From positions 1 through 64,000 of the forward strand of contig CACDPE010000002.1 of NCBI GenBank assembly GCA_902554655.1: a DNA stretch of 64,000 bases, in the 5' to 3' direction. The notes below the pieces were generated by a model, which was not told where the DNA came from, made no database searches, and was given only the letters and a program-made list of their open reading frames with translations. This DNA is from an uncultured Bacteroidota bacterium. Its GTDB lineage: Bacteria; Bacteroidota; Bacteroidia; Flavobacteriales; Flavobacteriaceae. Numbering within the stretch: the first letter of the stretch is position 1; each line of letters starts with the position of its first letter. Position numbers and translations under genes: made by a program. Of this stretch, positions 54,554 through 63,661 are shown piece by piece.

Positions 54554-55576
54554 ATGAAAAAGACACTCATTCTAAGGTTTTCTTCTTTAGGTGATGTGGC
54601 CATGATAGTTCCTGTGATAAGGTGTTTGTGTAAAAAATATCCATCCGAAAAGTTCATAATAGTCTCAAGAAAAAAATTTAAACCATTATTTGAGGAACAT
54701 CAGAACCTCTCTTTTTTTCAGCTGGATTTTGATAATAGACATAAAGGATTTTTAGGTGTTTTTAAGCTTTTTAAAGATTTAAAAAAGACTAAACCAAATA
54801 AAGTAGCTGATCTTCATCATGTTTTGAGAACTAGAATTCTTGTTTTTTTATTTAAACTGTGTTTTTATAAAGTCAAGCGGTTAGATAAAATGAGAACAGA
54901 AAAATATAGATTGACTCGCTCAAAAAACAAAGTTTTTAAACCCCTAACTCCTATTCACTTTAAATATCAAGAAGTGTTTAATAAACTTGGATTTCAAATT
55001 GATCTTTCAAAAGACCATACATATCCAACTCCTAAAAATTTAAATAATTTTGAGATTACAAACAATAATCCAAAAGTAGGGATTGCTCCATTCGCAAGGC
55101 ATATCGGAAAAGTATACCCACTTGATTTAATGCAAAAAATAATTGCTTATCTATCTCAAAATAATCAAGTTTTTCTATTTGGGTTTGGAGATGAGCTTAA
55201 AATTTTGGAAAAATGGAAAAGCTCTTATAAAAATGTAGATTGCCCTTCTTCTAATGCAAATTTTAAGCAAGAGATTGAATTAATTTCTAATCTTGACTTG
55301 ATGATTTCTATGGACTCCGCTAATGGGCATATTGCTTCTATTTACAATGTACCAGTTATTACTATTTGGGGATTAACACATCCCTTCACAGGTTTTTCAA
55401 CATTTAACTCAATGGAGGAAAATCAATTTACAGTTGATAGAACTAAATTTCCATTAATACCAACTTCAATCTATGGAAATAAAAAAATTAAAGGATATGA
55501 AGACGCTATGAGATCTATCGATTTAAACGGGCTTCTTTTTAGAGCAGATCAAATTTTAAATCAAACATCGTCATAA
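54554..55576 (+). CDS. Glycosyltransferase family 9 (heptosyltransferase-like)
   Basis: Cytoplasmic-face glycosyltransferase of the GT-B fold, 340 aa, related to ADP-heptose:LPS heptosyltransferases. The N-terminal ILRFSSLGDVAMIVPVIR is the conserved GT9 start (FSSLGD), and the C-terminal domain has VGIAPFARHIGKVYP and ISMDSANGHIASIYNVPVITIWG-type segments, the sugar-nucleotide binding region. The sugar cannot be fixed from sequence. It is coupled to DUF4254. Its 3' end overlaps the convergent ferredoxin gene by 16 nt. Confidence 0.88.
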   Translation: MKKTLILRFSSLGDVAMIVPVIRCLCKKYPSEKFIIVSRKKFKPLFEEHQNLSFFQLDFDNRHKGFLGVFKLFKDLKKTKPNKVADLHHVLRTRILVFLFKLCFYKVKRLDKMRTEKYRLTRSKNKVFKPLTPIHFKYQEVFNKLGFQIDLSKDHTYPTPKNLNNFEITNNNPKVGIAPFARHIGKVYPLDLMQKIIAYLSQNNQVFLFGFGDELKILEKWKSSYKNVDCPSSNANFKQEIELISNLDLMISMDSANGHIASIYNVPVITIWGLTHPFTGFSTFNSMEENQFTVDRTKFPLIPTSIYGNKKIKGYEDAMRSIDLNGLLFRADQILNQTSS

Positions 55577-55845
55577 TCTATAGTGATTTCTTCAGACCTG
55601 GGTTTTGAAATACAGGTTAGAGTTAGCCCTTCATCAATCTCCTCATCAGAGAGCATTCCTGGATCATCCATTTGAGTTTTTCCATTGGTTACTTTGCCTA
55701 AGCAAGTCATGCAAACTCCACCTTGGCAGGAATGAGGTGCATCTATTCCGTTTGAAAGGGCTATATCTAAAATAACTTCATCTTTTTTCATATTGAAATT
55801 ATGATGTTCTCCGTCCAAAATTAAAGTTACTTTTGTAGTATCCAT
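55561..55845 (-). CDS. Plant-type 2Fe-2S ferredoxin
   Basis: Small electron carrier of 94 aa. The 2Fe-2S ligands are Cys40, Cys45, Cys48 and Cys78 (APHSCQGGVCMTC and LTCIS), the C-x4-C-x2-C pattern. The start is the ATG at 55845; an in-frame TTG at 55857 would add four residues. The acidic surface is typical. Its redox partner is not evident; possible partners are oxygenases or reductases elsewhere, and the AlkB oxygenase in this window would normally use rubredoxin. Divergent from the TPR lipoprotein gene. Confidence 0.92.
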   Translation of the reverse strand: MDTTKVTLILDGEHHNFNMKKDEVILDIALSNGIDAPHSCQGGVCMTCLGKVTNGKTQMDDPGMLSDEEIDEGLTLTCISKPRSEEITIDYDDV

Positions 55846-55888
55846 GTTCGAATGCAATAATATGAAATATTAAAATCTAAAAGAAAAA

Positions 55889-58150
55889 ATGATCAAACAA
55901 TTTAAATACATATTATTTTTTTTAATTTTTATTTCCTGTAAAACCAATTCAGATAATATTAAAGTTAATTCGGTTAAGATTAATTATAACATATTGTATA
56001 ATGGTGAAAATTATTTCAAAGAAGCGTTAACTATCTTAAAAGACAATTATAGTTCAAACTATTGGGATATTATTCCTTTAATTGAGGAAATGGAGTATTC
56101 TAGAGATGAGAATATTATTCCTACCAAAAACTTTGAAAAAGCTGAAGAAAAAGCTATAAAAGCAATACAAAAATCAAAAAATAATCAAATTAAAATCTTA
56201 GATAGAGCATATTTATTATTGGGAAAATCAAGATTTTATGATCAAAGGTATATTGCTTCCTTACAAGCTTTAGGACAAGTTGTAGAACGAAAAGATGAAG
56301 CAATTTTGTGGAAAGTCATGATATATCTAAACCTTGATCAAATAGATTTGGCATTAAAAATTATAACAGATGAATTAAAAACAAGAAATAAAGACCAAAT
56401 TAATATTGAATTACTAAAAGCTAGTGTTCAATCTGAAATAATAAATAAGAATTATAAAAAGGCTTTAGTTGGTTTAAAAAAAATATATGAAAACACTGAC
56501 GATAAAATTATAAAATCAAGAAGTAGTTTTATTTCTGCTCAAATTTATTCTAAAAATAATGAACTGGATTCAACAAAAATCTTTTACTCGAAGGCACTCA
56601 ATAGCGGAATTAAAAAATCTTCAGAAATTTATTTGATGTCAAAGCTTAGACTAATGCATATTAATGAAAATATTGATTTAGCTGAATTCAGTAAGATTAG
56701 AAGATCTGGACTATACCCTGAAAAAATAAGTTTGATTAATTTTTATGAAGGTTTGAGCACTTTGAAAACAGATACTCTAAAAGCTGTAAGTTTATTTAAT
56801 AAAGCTTTAAAATATGAAAATATTGATCATTTCTTGAAATTAAAAATCTATAAGAACTTACAAAAGATTAGTTATGATCAAAAAAATTATTTAGAATCTT
56901 CAAATTATATAGACACATTACTAAAAATTGAAAATCAGTCGTCTAAGGAGTTTTTTAAGCTAAATGCTTTAAAAAATAAACTAAAAAGTGTAACTAAATT
57001 AGAAGAGAAAAATATTGAAATCGACTCTATATTAATACTATCTAAATTAACTGAAAAAGAGATCAATGATTTGAAAACTAAATCAAATTCAGATACACAA
57101 AAAAAACAAATTAAAGTATCTAATAATTTTAATAAAAATACATTTTATTATTACAATCAATTGGCAATTGAAAAGGGAATTCAAGATTTTAAAATGAAAT
57201 GGGGAGATATAAAACTTCAAGACAACTGGAAGATGAATTTAGAATACAGTAAAGTTATAAGTCAATCTGCTCATAAAAACAATACAAATAAATTAATTGA
57301 AAAGAAGGTAGATTATAGTTTAACAGAATATGAACAAGATAGCTTATACAATTTGTATAATAAAAATATGTTAATGCTAGGAATTTATTATAATGAGTTT
57401 TTTAATGATTATGTTAAATCTTTAAAAAAACTAGAAAATATAGATCAAAAATATCTTACTAGTGACGATAAAATACAGTTAAAATATTATAAGTATTTGT
57501 CTTATTTAAATAATAAAAATATAAAATCCAATCACTTAAAAAAGGAAATTTTAGAGAATTACCCTTCATCTATCTATGCTAAAAGAATTAATCAACAAAA
57601 ATTAGTCGATCACCAAAACATAGATAAACTTAAAGACTCAATTCAAAATTTGATAAACACAAATAAGATTGAATTGTCGTCTCGGCTGGTTGACTCTTTG
57701 ATTGTTTTAAATATTAAAAGAAATGATCTATTTGAGCTAAAATTAATTAAATCTGAGCTAATTCTAAAAAAAGATAATATAAAATCTTATGTCGATGAAT
57801 TAACAAGCCTGAAATTAGAGTTTCCCGAGAACAAAGACAAGCTAGACAGAATGATTAATATTGTCAGCTCAATAATTTTGAAAAAATCATTAGATATTAA
57901 AGATGACAATTTTGTATTTGGTTTTTTTATCGAAAAAAAAATTAATAATAATTATGGAAATCTCAATATTGAATATTATGATGAAAAATATGATCTTCTT
58001 GTCTCATATGGACACGCTAGTTTGATTAGTGCAAAGAACAACCTGAATGAATTTTTGAAAAAAAATAAAAAGTTGCTAAACAATAAATATTTTGTATTTT
58101 CGACATCCCAATTCATTAATGCATTGGTTTTTAAAACATTAGATAATTAA
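55889..58150 (+). CDS. SprE/PorW-like TPR lipoprotein (type IX secretion, candidate)
   Basis: Lipoprotein of 753 aa with lipobox Cys17 (FLIFISCKTNS). The body is helical with tetratricopeptide-type repeats, for example about residues 90-140 (RAYLLLGKSRFYDQRYIASLQ is cut short as LLLGKSRFYDQRYIASLQ) and further degenerate ones to about residue 640, followed by a conserved-looking C-terminal tail. In flavobacteria the SprE (PorW) lipoprotein of the type IX secretion and gliding machinery lies just upstream of bactofilin and atp genes, as here. SprE proteins are usually longer (about 850-900 aa). The assignment rests on architecture and position. Confidence 0.65.
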   Translation: MIKQFKYILFFLIFISCKTNSDNIKVNSVKINYNILYNGENYFKEALTILKDNYSSNYWDIIPLIEEMEYSRDENIIPTKNFEKAEEKAIKAIQKSKNNQIKILDRAYLLLGKSRFYDQRYIASLQALGQVVERKDEAILWKVMIYLNLDQIDLALKIITDELKTRNKDQINIELLKASVQSEIINKNYKKALVGLKKIYENTDDKIIKSRSSFISAQIYSKNNELDSTKIFYSKALNSGIKKSSEIYLMSKLRLMHINENIDLAEFSKIRRSGLYPEKISLINFYEGLSTLKTDTLKAVSLFNKALKYENIDHFLKLKIYKNLQKISYDQKNYLESSNYIDTLLKIENQSSKEFFKLNALKNKLKSVTKLEEKNIEIDSILILSKLTEKEINDLKTKSNSDTQKKQIKVSNNFNKNTFYYYNQLAIEKGIQDFKMKWGDIKLQDNWKMNLEYSKVISQSAHKNNTNKLIEKKVDYSLTEYEQDSLYNLYNKNMLMLGIYYNEFFNDYVKSLKKLENIDQKYLTSDDKIQLKYYKYLSYLNNKNIKSNHLKKEILENYPSSIYAKRINQQKLVDHQNIDKLKDSIQNLINTNKIELSSRLVDSLIVLNIKRNDLFELKLIKSELILKKDNIKSYVDELTSLKLEFPENKDKLDRMINIVSSIILKKSLDIKDDNFVFGFFIEKKINNNYGNLNIEYYDEKYDLLVSYGHASLISAKNNLNEFLKKNKKLLNNKYFVFSTSQFINALVFKTLDN

Positions 58151-58161
58151 AATTTTAAATT

Positions 58162-58566
58162 ATGGCTGATAGTAAGTTCTTTTCTTCACCCTCTGTGGAT
58201 GTTATTGAAAAGTCAACAAAAATTATAGGAGATATTTTTTCAAAAGCAGATTTTAGAATTGATGGAGAGGTTGAAGGTAACATAACTACTTCAGGTAAAG
58301 TTGTTGTAGGCAATAACGGTAAAATATCTGGAAAGCTTAGTTGTTCTAATGCAGATATTTCTGGTAATATATCTGGTATTATTGAAATTAGTGAAACTCT
58401 TTCGCTGATGTCTGATTCATACATTCAGGGTGAAATTATTACTGGAAAACTTTCAGTTGAGGAAGGAGCTCAAGTTGATGCCACAATTGCTATGAAATCA
58501 GCAAAAAAATTAAAAGCATTAGATACTCAACAAGAAAATAACTCTCAGTCTGAAAAAACAGCCTAA
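58162..58566 (+). CDS. Bactofilin (polymer-forming cytoskeletal protein)
   Basis: Small beta-helical protein of 134 aa that forms filaments at the inner membrane. Repeated short strands with Gly are visible: GDIFSKADFRIDGEVEGNITTSGKVVVGNNGKISG is cut here to FRIDGEVEGNITTSGK and VVGNNGKISGKLSC, then NISGIIEISETLSLM. The Ile-x-Gly-x-Ile/Val spacing is the bactofilin core. The C-terminal tail is charged. It starts 11 nt after the TPR lipoprotein and its end overlaps atpZ, so the genes form one run. Confidence 0.9.
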   Translation: MADSKFFSSPSVDVIEKSTKIIGDIFSKADFRIDGEVEGNITTSGKVVVGNNGKISGKLSCSNADISGNISGIIEISETLSLMSDSYIQGEIITGKLSVEEGAQVDATIAMKSAKKLKALDTQQENNSQSEKTA

Positions 58567-58753
58567 TCCTATAAAAATATTTTTGTTAATCAGCTTTGAA
58601 ATGGGAATTACAATATTTCTTTTTTCAAGACTTGGTAAGTGGCTAGATTCTACATATGACCAAAACAAGACCTTTACTTTTTCGTTAACTCTTGTAGGTT
58701 TTCTATTAGCGTTTTATTTAGTCTACACTCAGGTAAATAAATTAAACAAATAG
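58550..58753 (+). CDS. atpZ: AtpZ/AtpI-family protein with non-ATG start (CTG proposed)
   Basis: A 67-aa membrane protein ahead of the ATP synthase genes. It has two membrane helices (about 9-27 and 44-63) and the AtpZ-type central segment GKWLDSTYDQN. The best start is CTG at 58550, giving a basic KKQPNPIKIF opening like other AtpZ proteins, and overlapping bactofilin by 17 nt; alternatives are TTG at 58583 and ATG at 58601, which would cut into the first helix. AtpZ/AtpI act in Mg2+ transport and c-ring assembly for the F-type ATPase. The longer AtpI-like DUF6168 gene often found next to it is absent. Confidence 0.72.
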   Translation: MKKQPNPIKIFLLISFEMGITIFLFSRLGKWLDSTYDQNKTFTFSLTLVGFLLAFYLVYTQVNKLNK

Positions 58754-58776
58754 CTTTCTTTTTCCTTTTAAAGTTT

Positions 58777-58784
58777 TAACTTTG
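58777..58784 (+). promoter_or_regulatory. -7 promoter element of the atpBEFHAG operon
   Basis: TAACTTTG matches TAnnTTTG and ends 30 nt before the atpB ATG at 58815. It suggests the F0/F1 genes can be transcribed separately from the bactofilin and atpZ run upstream. Confidence 0.55.
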
Positions 58785-58814
58785 CGCCAATACTAGAATT
58801 GCTTTAATTTATAG

Positions 58815-59900
58815 ATGAAGCACATAAGATTTTTTATTATATTTTTTACCTTATTTTCCTTGTCTTTGCATGCAACAGATGGGTTTAAAAAGACTGAAGA
58901 AAAAGGAGATATAAAATCGGAAATTAAAAAATACATTAAACATCACTTAAAAGACTCTCACAGTTTTTATCTTACAAGTTTCACTAATGATGAGACTGGT
59001 AAAAAAACATATGTTGAGATTCCGATGCCTGTAATTTTATACGACAATGGGTTTAAGTTTTTTATGTCCTCAGACTTTAAACATGGTAAGGAAGTCGTGG
59101 TTGATAATGAAAGTTTTTATAGAATGAATTATGATAATAATAAGATCTATAAAACTGATAGTCAAGGTAGCATAAATGTGTCAGAGGAAGGGAAGATTTT
59201 AAATGAAAAACCATTGGACTTTTCAATTACAAAAAACATTGCTACTATTTTATTAGTATCAGTTTTAATGTTTTTCTTGTTTACTTCATTAGCCAAATCT
59301 TATAAGACTAATAATGGCGTTTCTAAAGGTGTTGGGAGATTTTTTGAGCCAATCATTTTATACATAAGAGATGATATTGCCATCCCAAATATTGGACTGA
59401 AAAAGTATAAAAATTATATGAGCTTTTTACTTACAGTATTTTTCTTTGTTTGGTTTTTAAACATGTTAGGTTTAACACCTCTTGGAGTTAATGTAACTGG
59501 TAATATTGCCGTTACATTTTCTTTAGCATTGTTAACTTTTTTAATAACAAACCTAACTGCAAATAAAAATTATTGGGGCCATATTTTCTGGATGCCTGGT
59601 GTTCCAGTTCTTATTAAAATAGTATTAGCACCAATAGAGTTTTTAGGAGTTTTCATAAAGCCTTTTTCATTATTAATAAGGCTTTATGCAAATATTCAGG
59701 CTGGACATATAGTTTTATACAGTTTGATAGGTTTGATGTTTATTTTTAAAGCTTGGATCGGAAGCAGCTTGTCTTTCTTTCTAGCATTTTTTATTGCTAT
59801 AATTGAGATATTAGTAGCATTATTACAAGCTTATATTTTCACTATGCTTTCTGCATTATACTTTGGTTTTGCAGTGGAAGATCATAGTGAAGCACATTAA
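58815..59900 (+). CDS. atpB: ATP synthase F0 subunit a
   Basis: Proton-channel subunit of F-type ATP synthase, 361 aa. As in other Bacteroidota it has an N-terminal signal-like helix (MKHIRFFIIFFTLFSLSLHA) and a periplasmic stretch rich in His and Lys before the main membrane domain. The essential arginine is in LSLLIRLYANIQAGHIVLYSL. TLGVNVTGN-like LTPLGVNVTGNIAVTF and WMPGVPVLIKIVLAPIEFLG are also conserved. First gene of atpBEFHAG, behind its own promoter element. Confidence 0.96.
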   Translation: MKHIRFFIIFFTLFSLSLHATDGFKKTEEKGDIKSEIKKYIKHHLKDSHSFYLTSFTNDETGKKTYVEIPMPVILYDNGFKFFMSSDFKHGKEVVVDNESFYRMNYDNNKIYKTDSQGSINVSEEGKILNEKPLDFSITKNIATILLVSVLMFFLFTSLAKSYKTNNGVSKGVGRFFEPIILYIRDDIAIPNIGLKKYKNYMSFLLTVFFFVWFLNMLGLTPLGVNVTGNIAVTFSLALLTFLITNLTANKNYWGHIFWMPGVPVLIKIVLAPIEFLGVFIKPFSLLIRLYANIQAGHIVLYSLIGLMFIFKAWIGSSLSFFLAFFIAIIEILVALLQAYIFTMLSALYFGFAVEDHSEAH

Positions 59901-59916
59901 AAATGAAAAAGTTTAA

Positions 59917-60123
<207 letters not shown>

Positions 60124-60161
60124 TTCAATTAGACAATTAAGATTAATCTAAATTATTTCTA

Positions 60162-60662
60162 ATGGAAAAACTAATTGAAGAATTTTCAATTGGCCTGTTT
60201 TTTTGGCAAACTGTAATTTTTGTCATACTTATTTTTTTACTAAAAAAGTATGCTTGGGGACCCATTCTAAAAGCTGTAAACGATAGAGAACAAGGCATTA
60301 AAGATGCATTGCAATCTGCTGAATTAGCTAAAGAGGAAATGGAATCTTTAAAAGCTGATAATGATAAGATTATGAAACAAGCTAGAGTTGAAAGAGACGC
60401 TCTTTTAAAAGAAGCTAGGGATCTTAAAAATTCTATTGTTTCTCAAGCTAAAGATGAGGCTAAAGCCGAAGCTCAAAAAATTATAGAAAGTGCTAATGAA
60501 GCAATCAAAAATGAAAAAAACGCAGCTGTTTCAGATATTAAAAAACAAGTTGCATCTCTTTCAATTGATATTGCTGAAAAGTTACTAAAAGAAAAGTTGT
60601 CAGACGACAACAAACAAATGCAAATTGTTGAAGAACTTTTAAAAGATGTAAAGCTTAAGTGA
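60162..60662 (+). CDS. atpF: ATP synthase F0 subunit b
   Basis: Peripheral stalk subunit of 166 aa, with an N-terminal membrane helix (about 10-27) followed by KKYAWGPILKAVNDREQGIKDAL-type sequence (cut here) and a long charged coiled coil rich in Ala, Glu and Lys. It links the a subunit to delta. Its stop codon overlaps the GTG start of atpH by 4 nt (GTGA). Confidence 0.95.
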   Translation: MEKLIEEFSIGLFFWQTVIFVILIFLLKKYAWGPILKAVNDREQGIKDALQSAELAKEEMESLKADNDKIMKQARVERDALLKEARDLKNSIVSQAKDEAKAEAQKIIESANEAIKNEKNAAVSDIKKQVASLSIDIAEKLLKEKLSDDNKQMQIVEELLKDVKLK

Positions 60663-61207
60663 TTTATAATAGAGCAGCATATAGATACGCAAAAGCAACA
60701 CTTAAATCATGTCTTGAAAACAAAAAGGATTTAGATTTGGTTTTTGAGGATATGAAAAGTGTTTCAAAAGCTTTTGAAGAGTCTAAAGAATTAAAGCTTT
60801 TCGTAGACAGTAAAGTTGTTAAAGATTCTGACAAGATTAATACTCTTAAATCTGTATTTAAAAACTCTTCTAAAAGAACTAAAGACCTGATAGAGCTTTT
60901 GATGAAAAACAGAAGAATTGATCTTTTTGATGATGTAGCTAATAGTTTTGTTGTATTGTATAATGAATACGTTCAAAACCAAGAGGTTGTCTTAACTTCA
61001 TCCTCTGAGCTTAAATCTTCAACGATAAAAGAAATTGAAAATAAGGTTAGAAATATTACTAATAAAAACATAACCCTTGTAAACAAAATTGATTCAAGTA
61101 TAGTTGGGGGGTTTGTTTTGCGTATAGGAGATTTACAGTATGATGCTAGCTTTAAAAATCAATTAAATAAGTTAAAACAAGATTTTATTAATATATCAAT
61201 ACAATAA
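60659..61207 (+). CDS. atpH: ATP synthase F1 subunit delta (GTG start)
   Basis: Subunit of 182 aa joining F1 to the peripheral stalk. The start MIYNRAAYRYAKA is typical of the delta family (AxRYAxAL), and the C-terminal IVGGFVLRIGDLQYDASFKNQL segment is the conserved delta end. It begins with GTG at 60659, overlapping atpF by 4 nt. Three bases separate its stop from atpA. Confidence 0.94.
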   Translation: MIYNRAAYRYAKATLKSCLENKKDLDLVFEDMKSVSKAFEESKELKLFVDSKVVKDSDKINTLKSVFKNSSKRTKDLIELLMKNRRIDLFDDVANSFVVLYNEYVQNQEVVLTSSSELKSSTIKEIENKVRNITNKNITLVNKIDSSIVGGFVLRIGDLQYDASFKNQLNKLKQDFINISIQ

Positions 61208-61210
61208 GTT

Positions 61211-62788
61211 ATGGCAGATATTAAGCCTGCTGAAATATCAGCGATTATTAAAAAACAATTAACAGGAAGCGATGTTTCTCCTTCACTTGATGAAGTAGGA
61301 ACTGTCCTTCAAGTTGGGGATGGAATTTCTAGAGTTTATGGACTTTCTAATGTTCAATATGGAGAATTAGTGCAATTTGAAAACGGAATGGAAGGTATCG
61401 TACTAAACCTTGAAGAGGATAATGTTGGGGTAGTACTTTTAGGTCCATCAAAAGAAATTAAGGAAGGAGATATTGTTAAAAGAACTAAAAGAATTGCATC
61501 TATTAATGTTGGAGAGGGAGTTGTCGGTAGAGTTGTAAACACATTGGGCCAACCAATCGATGGTAAAGGTAAGATTGAAGGAAAAATGTATGAAATGCCA
61601 TTAGAAAGAAAAGCTCCTGGTGTTATTTACAGACAGCCTGTTAACGAGCCTTTACAAACTGGAATTAAGTCTATTGATGCAATGATTCCAATCGGGAGAG
61701 GTCAAAGAGAGCTTGTAATCGGAGATAGACAAACTGGAAAAACAACAGTATGTATTGACACTATTTTAAATCAAAAAGAATTTTATGATGCAGGTAATCC
61801 TGTATATTGTATTTATGTTGCCGTAGGGCAAAAAGCTTCAACTGTTGCTGGAATTGCTAAAACTCTTGAAGATAAAGGTGCTTTAGCTTATACGACAATT
61901 GTTGCTGCAAATGCTTCTGACCCTGCTCCAATGCAAGTTTATGCTCCTTTTGCCGGAGCTGCGATTGGTGAATACTTTAGAGATACCGGAAGGCCAGCTT
62001 TAATCATTTACGACGATCTTTCTAAACAAGCAGTTGCTTACCGTGAAGTTTCATTATTATTAAGAAGACCACCTGGAAGAGAAGCTTATCCTGGAGATGT
62101 TTTTTATCTTCATTCTAGACTTCTTGAAAGGTCAGCAAAGGTTATTAATGATGACGACATAGCAAAAAATATGAATGATCTTCCAGAGCCATTGAAGCCT
62201 GTTGTAAAAGGGGGAGGTTCTTTAACAGCGCTACCAATTATTGAAACTCAAGCTGGAGATGTTTCTGCATATATCCCAACTAATGTAATTTCAATTACTG
62301 ATGGACAAATATTTTTAGAATCTGACTTGTTCAATTCTGGTGTTCGTCCAGCAATTAACGTAGGAATTTCAGTTTCTAGAGTTGGAGGATCAGCTCAGAT
62401 TAAGTCAATGAAAAAAGTAGCAGGAACGTTAAAACTTGATCAAGCTCAGTTTAGGGAATTACAAGCATTTGCCAAGTTTGGATCAGACCTAGATCCAGTG
62501 ACTTTGGGTGTTATTGAAAAAGGTATGCGTAACGTTGAAATATTAAAGCAAGCTCAAAATGACCCTTTTACTGTTGAAGATCAGGTTGCAATTATTTATT
62601 TAGGATCAAAAAACTTATTAAAATCTGTTCCAGTTGATAAAGTTAAAGAGTTTGAAAAGAAGTTTTTAGAGCTAATGAATTTAAAACACAGAAAAACTCT
62701 TGATTTAATAAAAGAAGGAAAATTAACAGATGATGTAATTGCTACTTTAGAAAAAGTTGGTGCTGAAATAAGCTCATCATACGAATAA
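61211..62788 (+). CDS. atpA: ATP synthase F1 subunit alpha
   Basis: Non-catalytic nucleotide-binding subunit of 525 aa. Walker A is [10 protein letters not shown] and the preceding [47 protein letters not shown] is cut here as [13 protein letters not shown] and carries Walker B and the alpha signature. [17 protein letters not shown] is the family pattern. Typical length. Middle of the atpBEFHAG run. Confidence 0.98.
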   Translation: MADIKPAEISAIIKKQLTGSDVSPSLDEVGTVLQVGDGISRVYGLSNVQYGELVQFENGMEGIVLNLEEDNVGVVLLGPSKEIKEGDIVKRTKRIASINVGEGVVGRVVNTLGQPIDGKGKIEGKMYEMPLERKAPGVIYRQPVNEPLQTGIKSIDAMIPIGRGQRELVIGDRQTGKTTVCIDTILNQKEFYDAGNPVYCIYVAVGQKASTVAGIAKTLEDKGALAYTTIVAANASDPAPMQVYAPFAGAAIGEYFRDTGRPALIIYDDLSKQAVAYREVSLLLRRPPGREAYPGDVFYLHSRLLERSAKVINDDDIAKNMNDLPEPLKPVVKGGGSLTALPIIETQAGDVSAYIPTNVISITDGQIFLESDLFNSGVRPAINVGISVSRVGGSAQIKSMKKVAGTLKLDQAQFRELQAFAKFGSDLDPVTLGVIEKGMRNVEILKQAQNDPFTVEDQVAIIYLGSKNLLKSVPVDKVKEFEKKFLELMNLKHRKTLDLIKEGKLTDDVIATLEKVGAEISSSYE

Positions 62789-62791
62789 TTC

Positions 62792-63652
62792 ATGGCTAAT
62801 CTTAAAGAAATAAGAAATAGAATCTCGTCCGTAACTTCTACCATGAAGATTACAAGTGCAATGAAAATGGTTTCCGCAGCTAAGCTTAAAAAAGCTCAAG
62901 ATGCTATTACAGCTATGAGACCTTATTCAGAGAAATTAACTGAGTTAATGTCAAATTTTTCTCAAATTATTTCTTCTTCAAGTATTTCTTACTTATCTGA
63001 TAATAGACCAGTGAAAAACATCCTTGTAGTAGTTATTTCATCTAATAAAGGTCTCTGTGGAGCATTTAACTCCAATGTTGTTAAACAATCACTTTTATTA
63101 AAAAATTCTGAAAAGTTTTCCAATGCTAATTTTAGTTATTTAGTTATCGGTAAAAAAGCAAATGATATTCTTTCTAAGACTGAAAATGTAATTGGGAATT
63201 ATAGTTCTATATATGATAATTTAACCTATGAAGAGTCTTCTATAATAACAGAAAAAATTATAGATGAATTTAGCACTGGTAAGTTTGATCATGTTGAGAT
63301 TATTTTCAACAGTTTTAAAAATGCTGCTAATCAAATAATTAAAAATGAACAGTTCCTTCCAATAGTTAGCCCAGATGAGTCTGAGCCACTGTCAGATTAT
63401 ATATTTGAACCTTCAATGGAACAAATTGTTTCAGAGCTTGTTCCAAAATCTTTGAAGATTCAACTATTTAAATCAATAAGAGACTCATTTGCAGGAGAAC
63501 ATGGAGCTCGAATGACAGCCATGCATAAGGCAACTGATAATGCTACAGAATTAAAAGATGATTTGGTTTTAACTTATAATAAAGCTAGACAAGCTGCAAT
63601 TACCAATGAAATTTTAGAAATTGTTTCAGGTGCAGAAGCTTTAAAAGGATAA
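62792..63652 (+). CDS. atpG: ATP synthase F1 subunit gamma
   Basis: Rotor shaft subunit of 286 aa. The N-terminal MANLKEIRNRISSVTSTMKIT and MKMVSAAKLKKAQ are conserved, as is the C-terminal TDNATELKDDLVLTYNKARQAAIT (in part) and NEILEIVSGAEAL. It is the last gene of the run; atpD and atpC are not here, matching the split atp clusters of Bacteroidota. It is followed after 9 nt by dut. Confidence 0.97.
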   Translation: MANLKEIRNRISSVTSTMKITSAMKMVSAAKLKKAQDAITAMRPYSEKLTELMSNFSQIISSSSISYLSDNRPVKNILVVVISSNKGLCGAFNSNVVKQSLLLKNSEKFSNANFSYLVIGKKANDILSKTENVIGNYSSIYDNLTYEESSIITEKIIDEFSTGKFDHVEIIFNSFKNAANQIIKNEQFLPIVSPDESEPLSDYIFEPSMEQIVSELVPKSLKIQLFKSIRDSFAGEHGARMTAMHKATDNATELKDDLVLTYNKARQAAITNEILEIVSGAEALKG

Positions 63653-63661
63653 TTTAACTTC

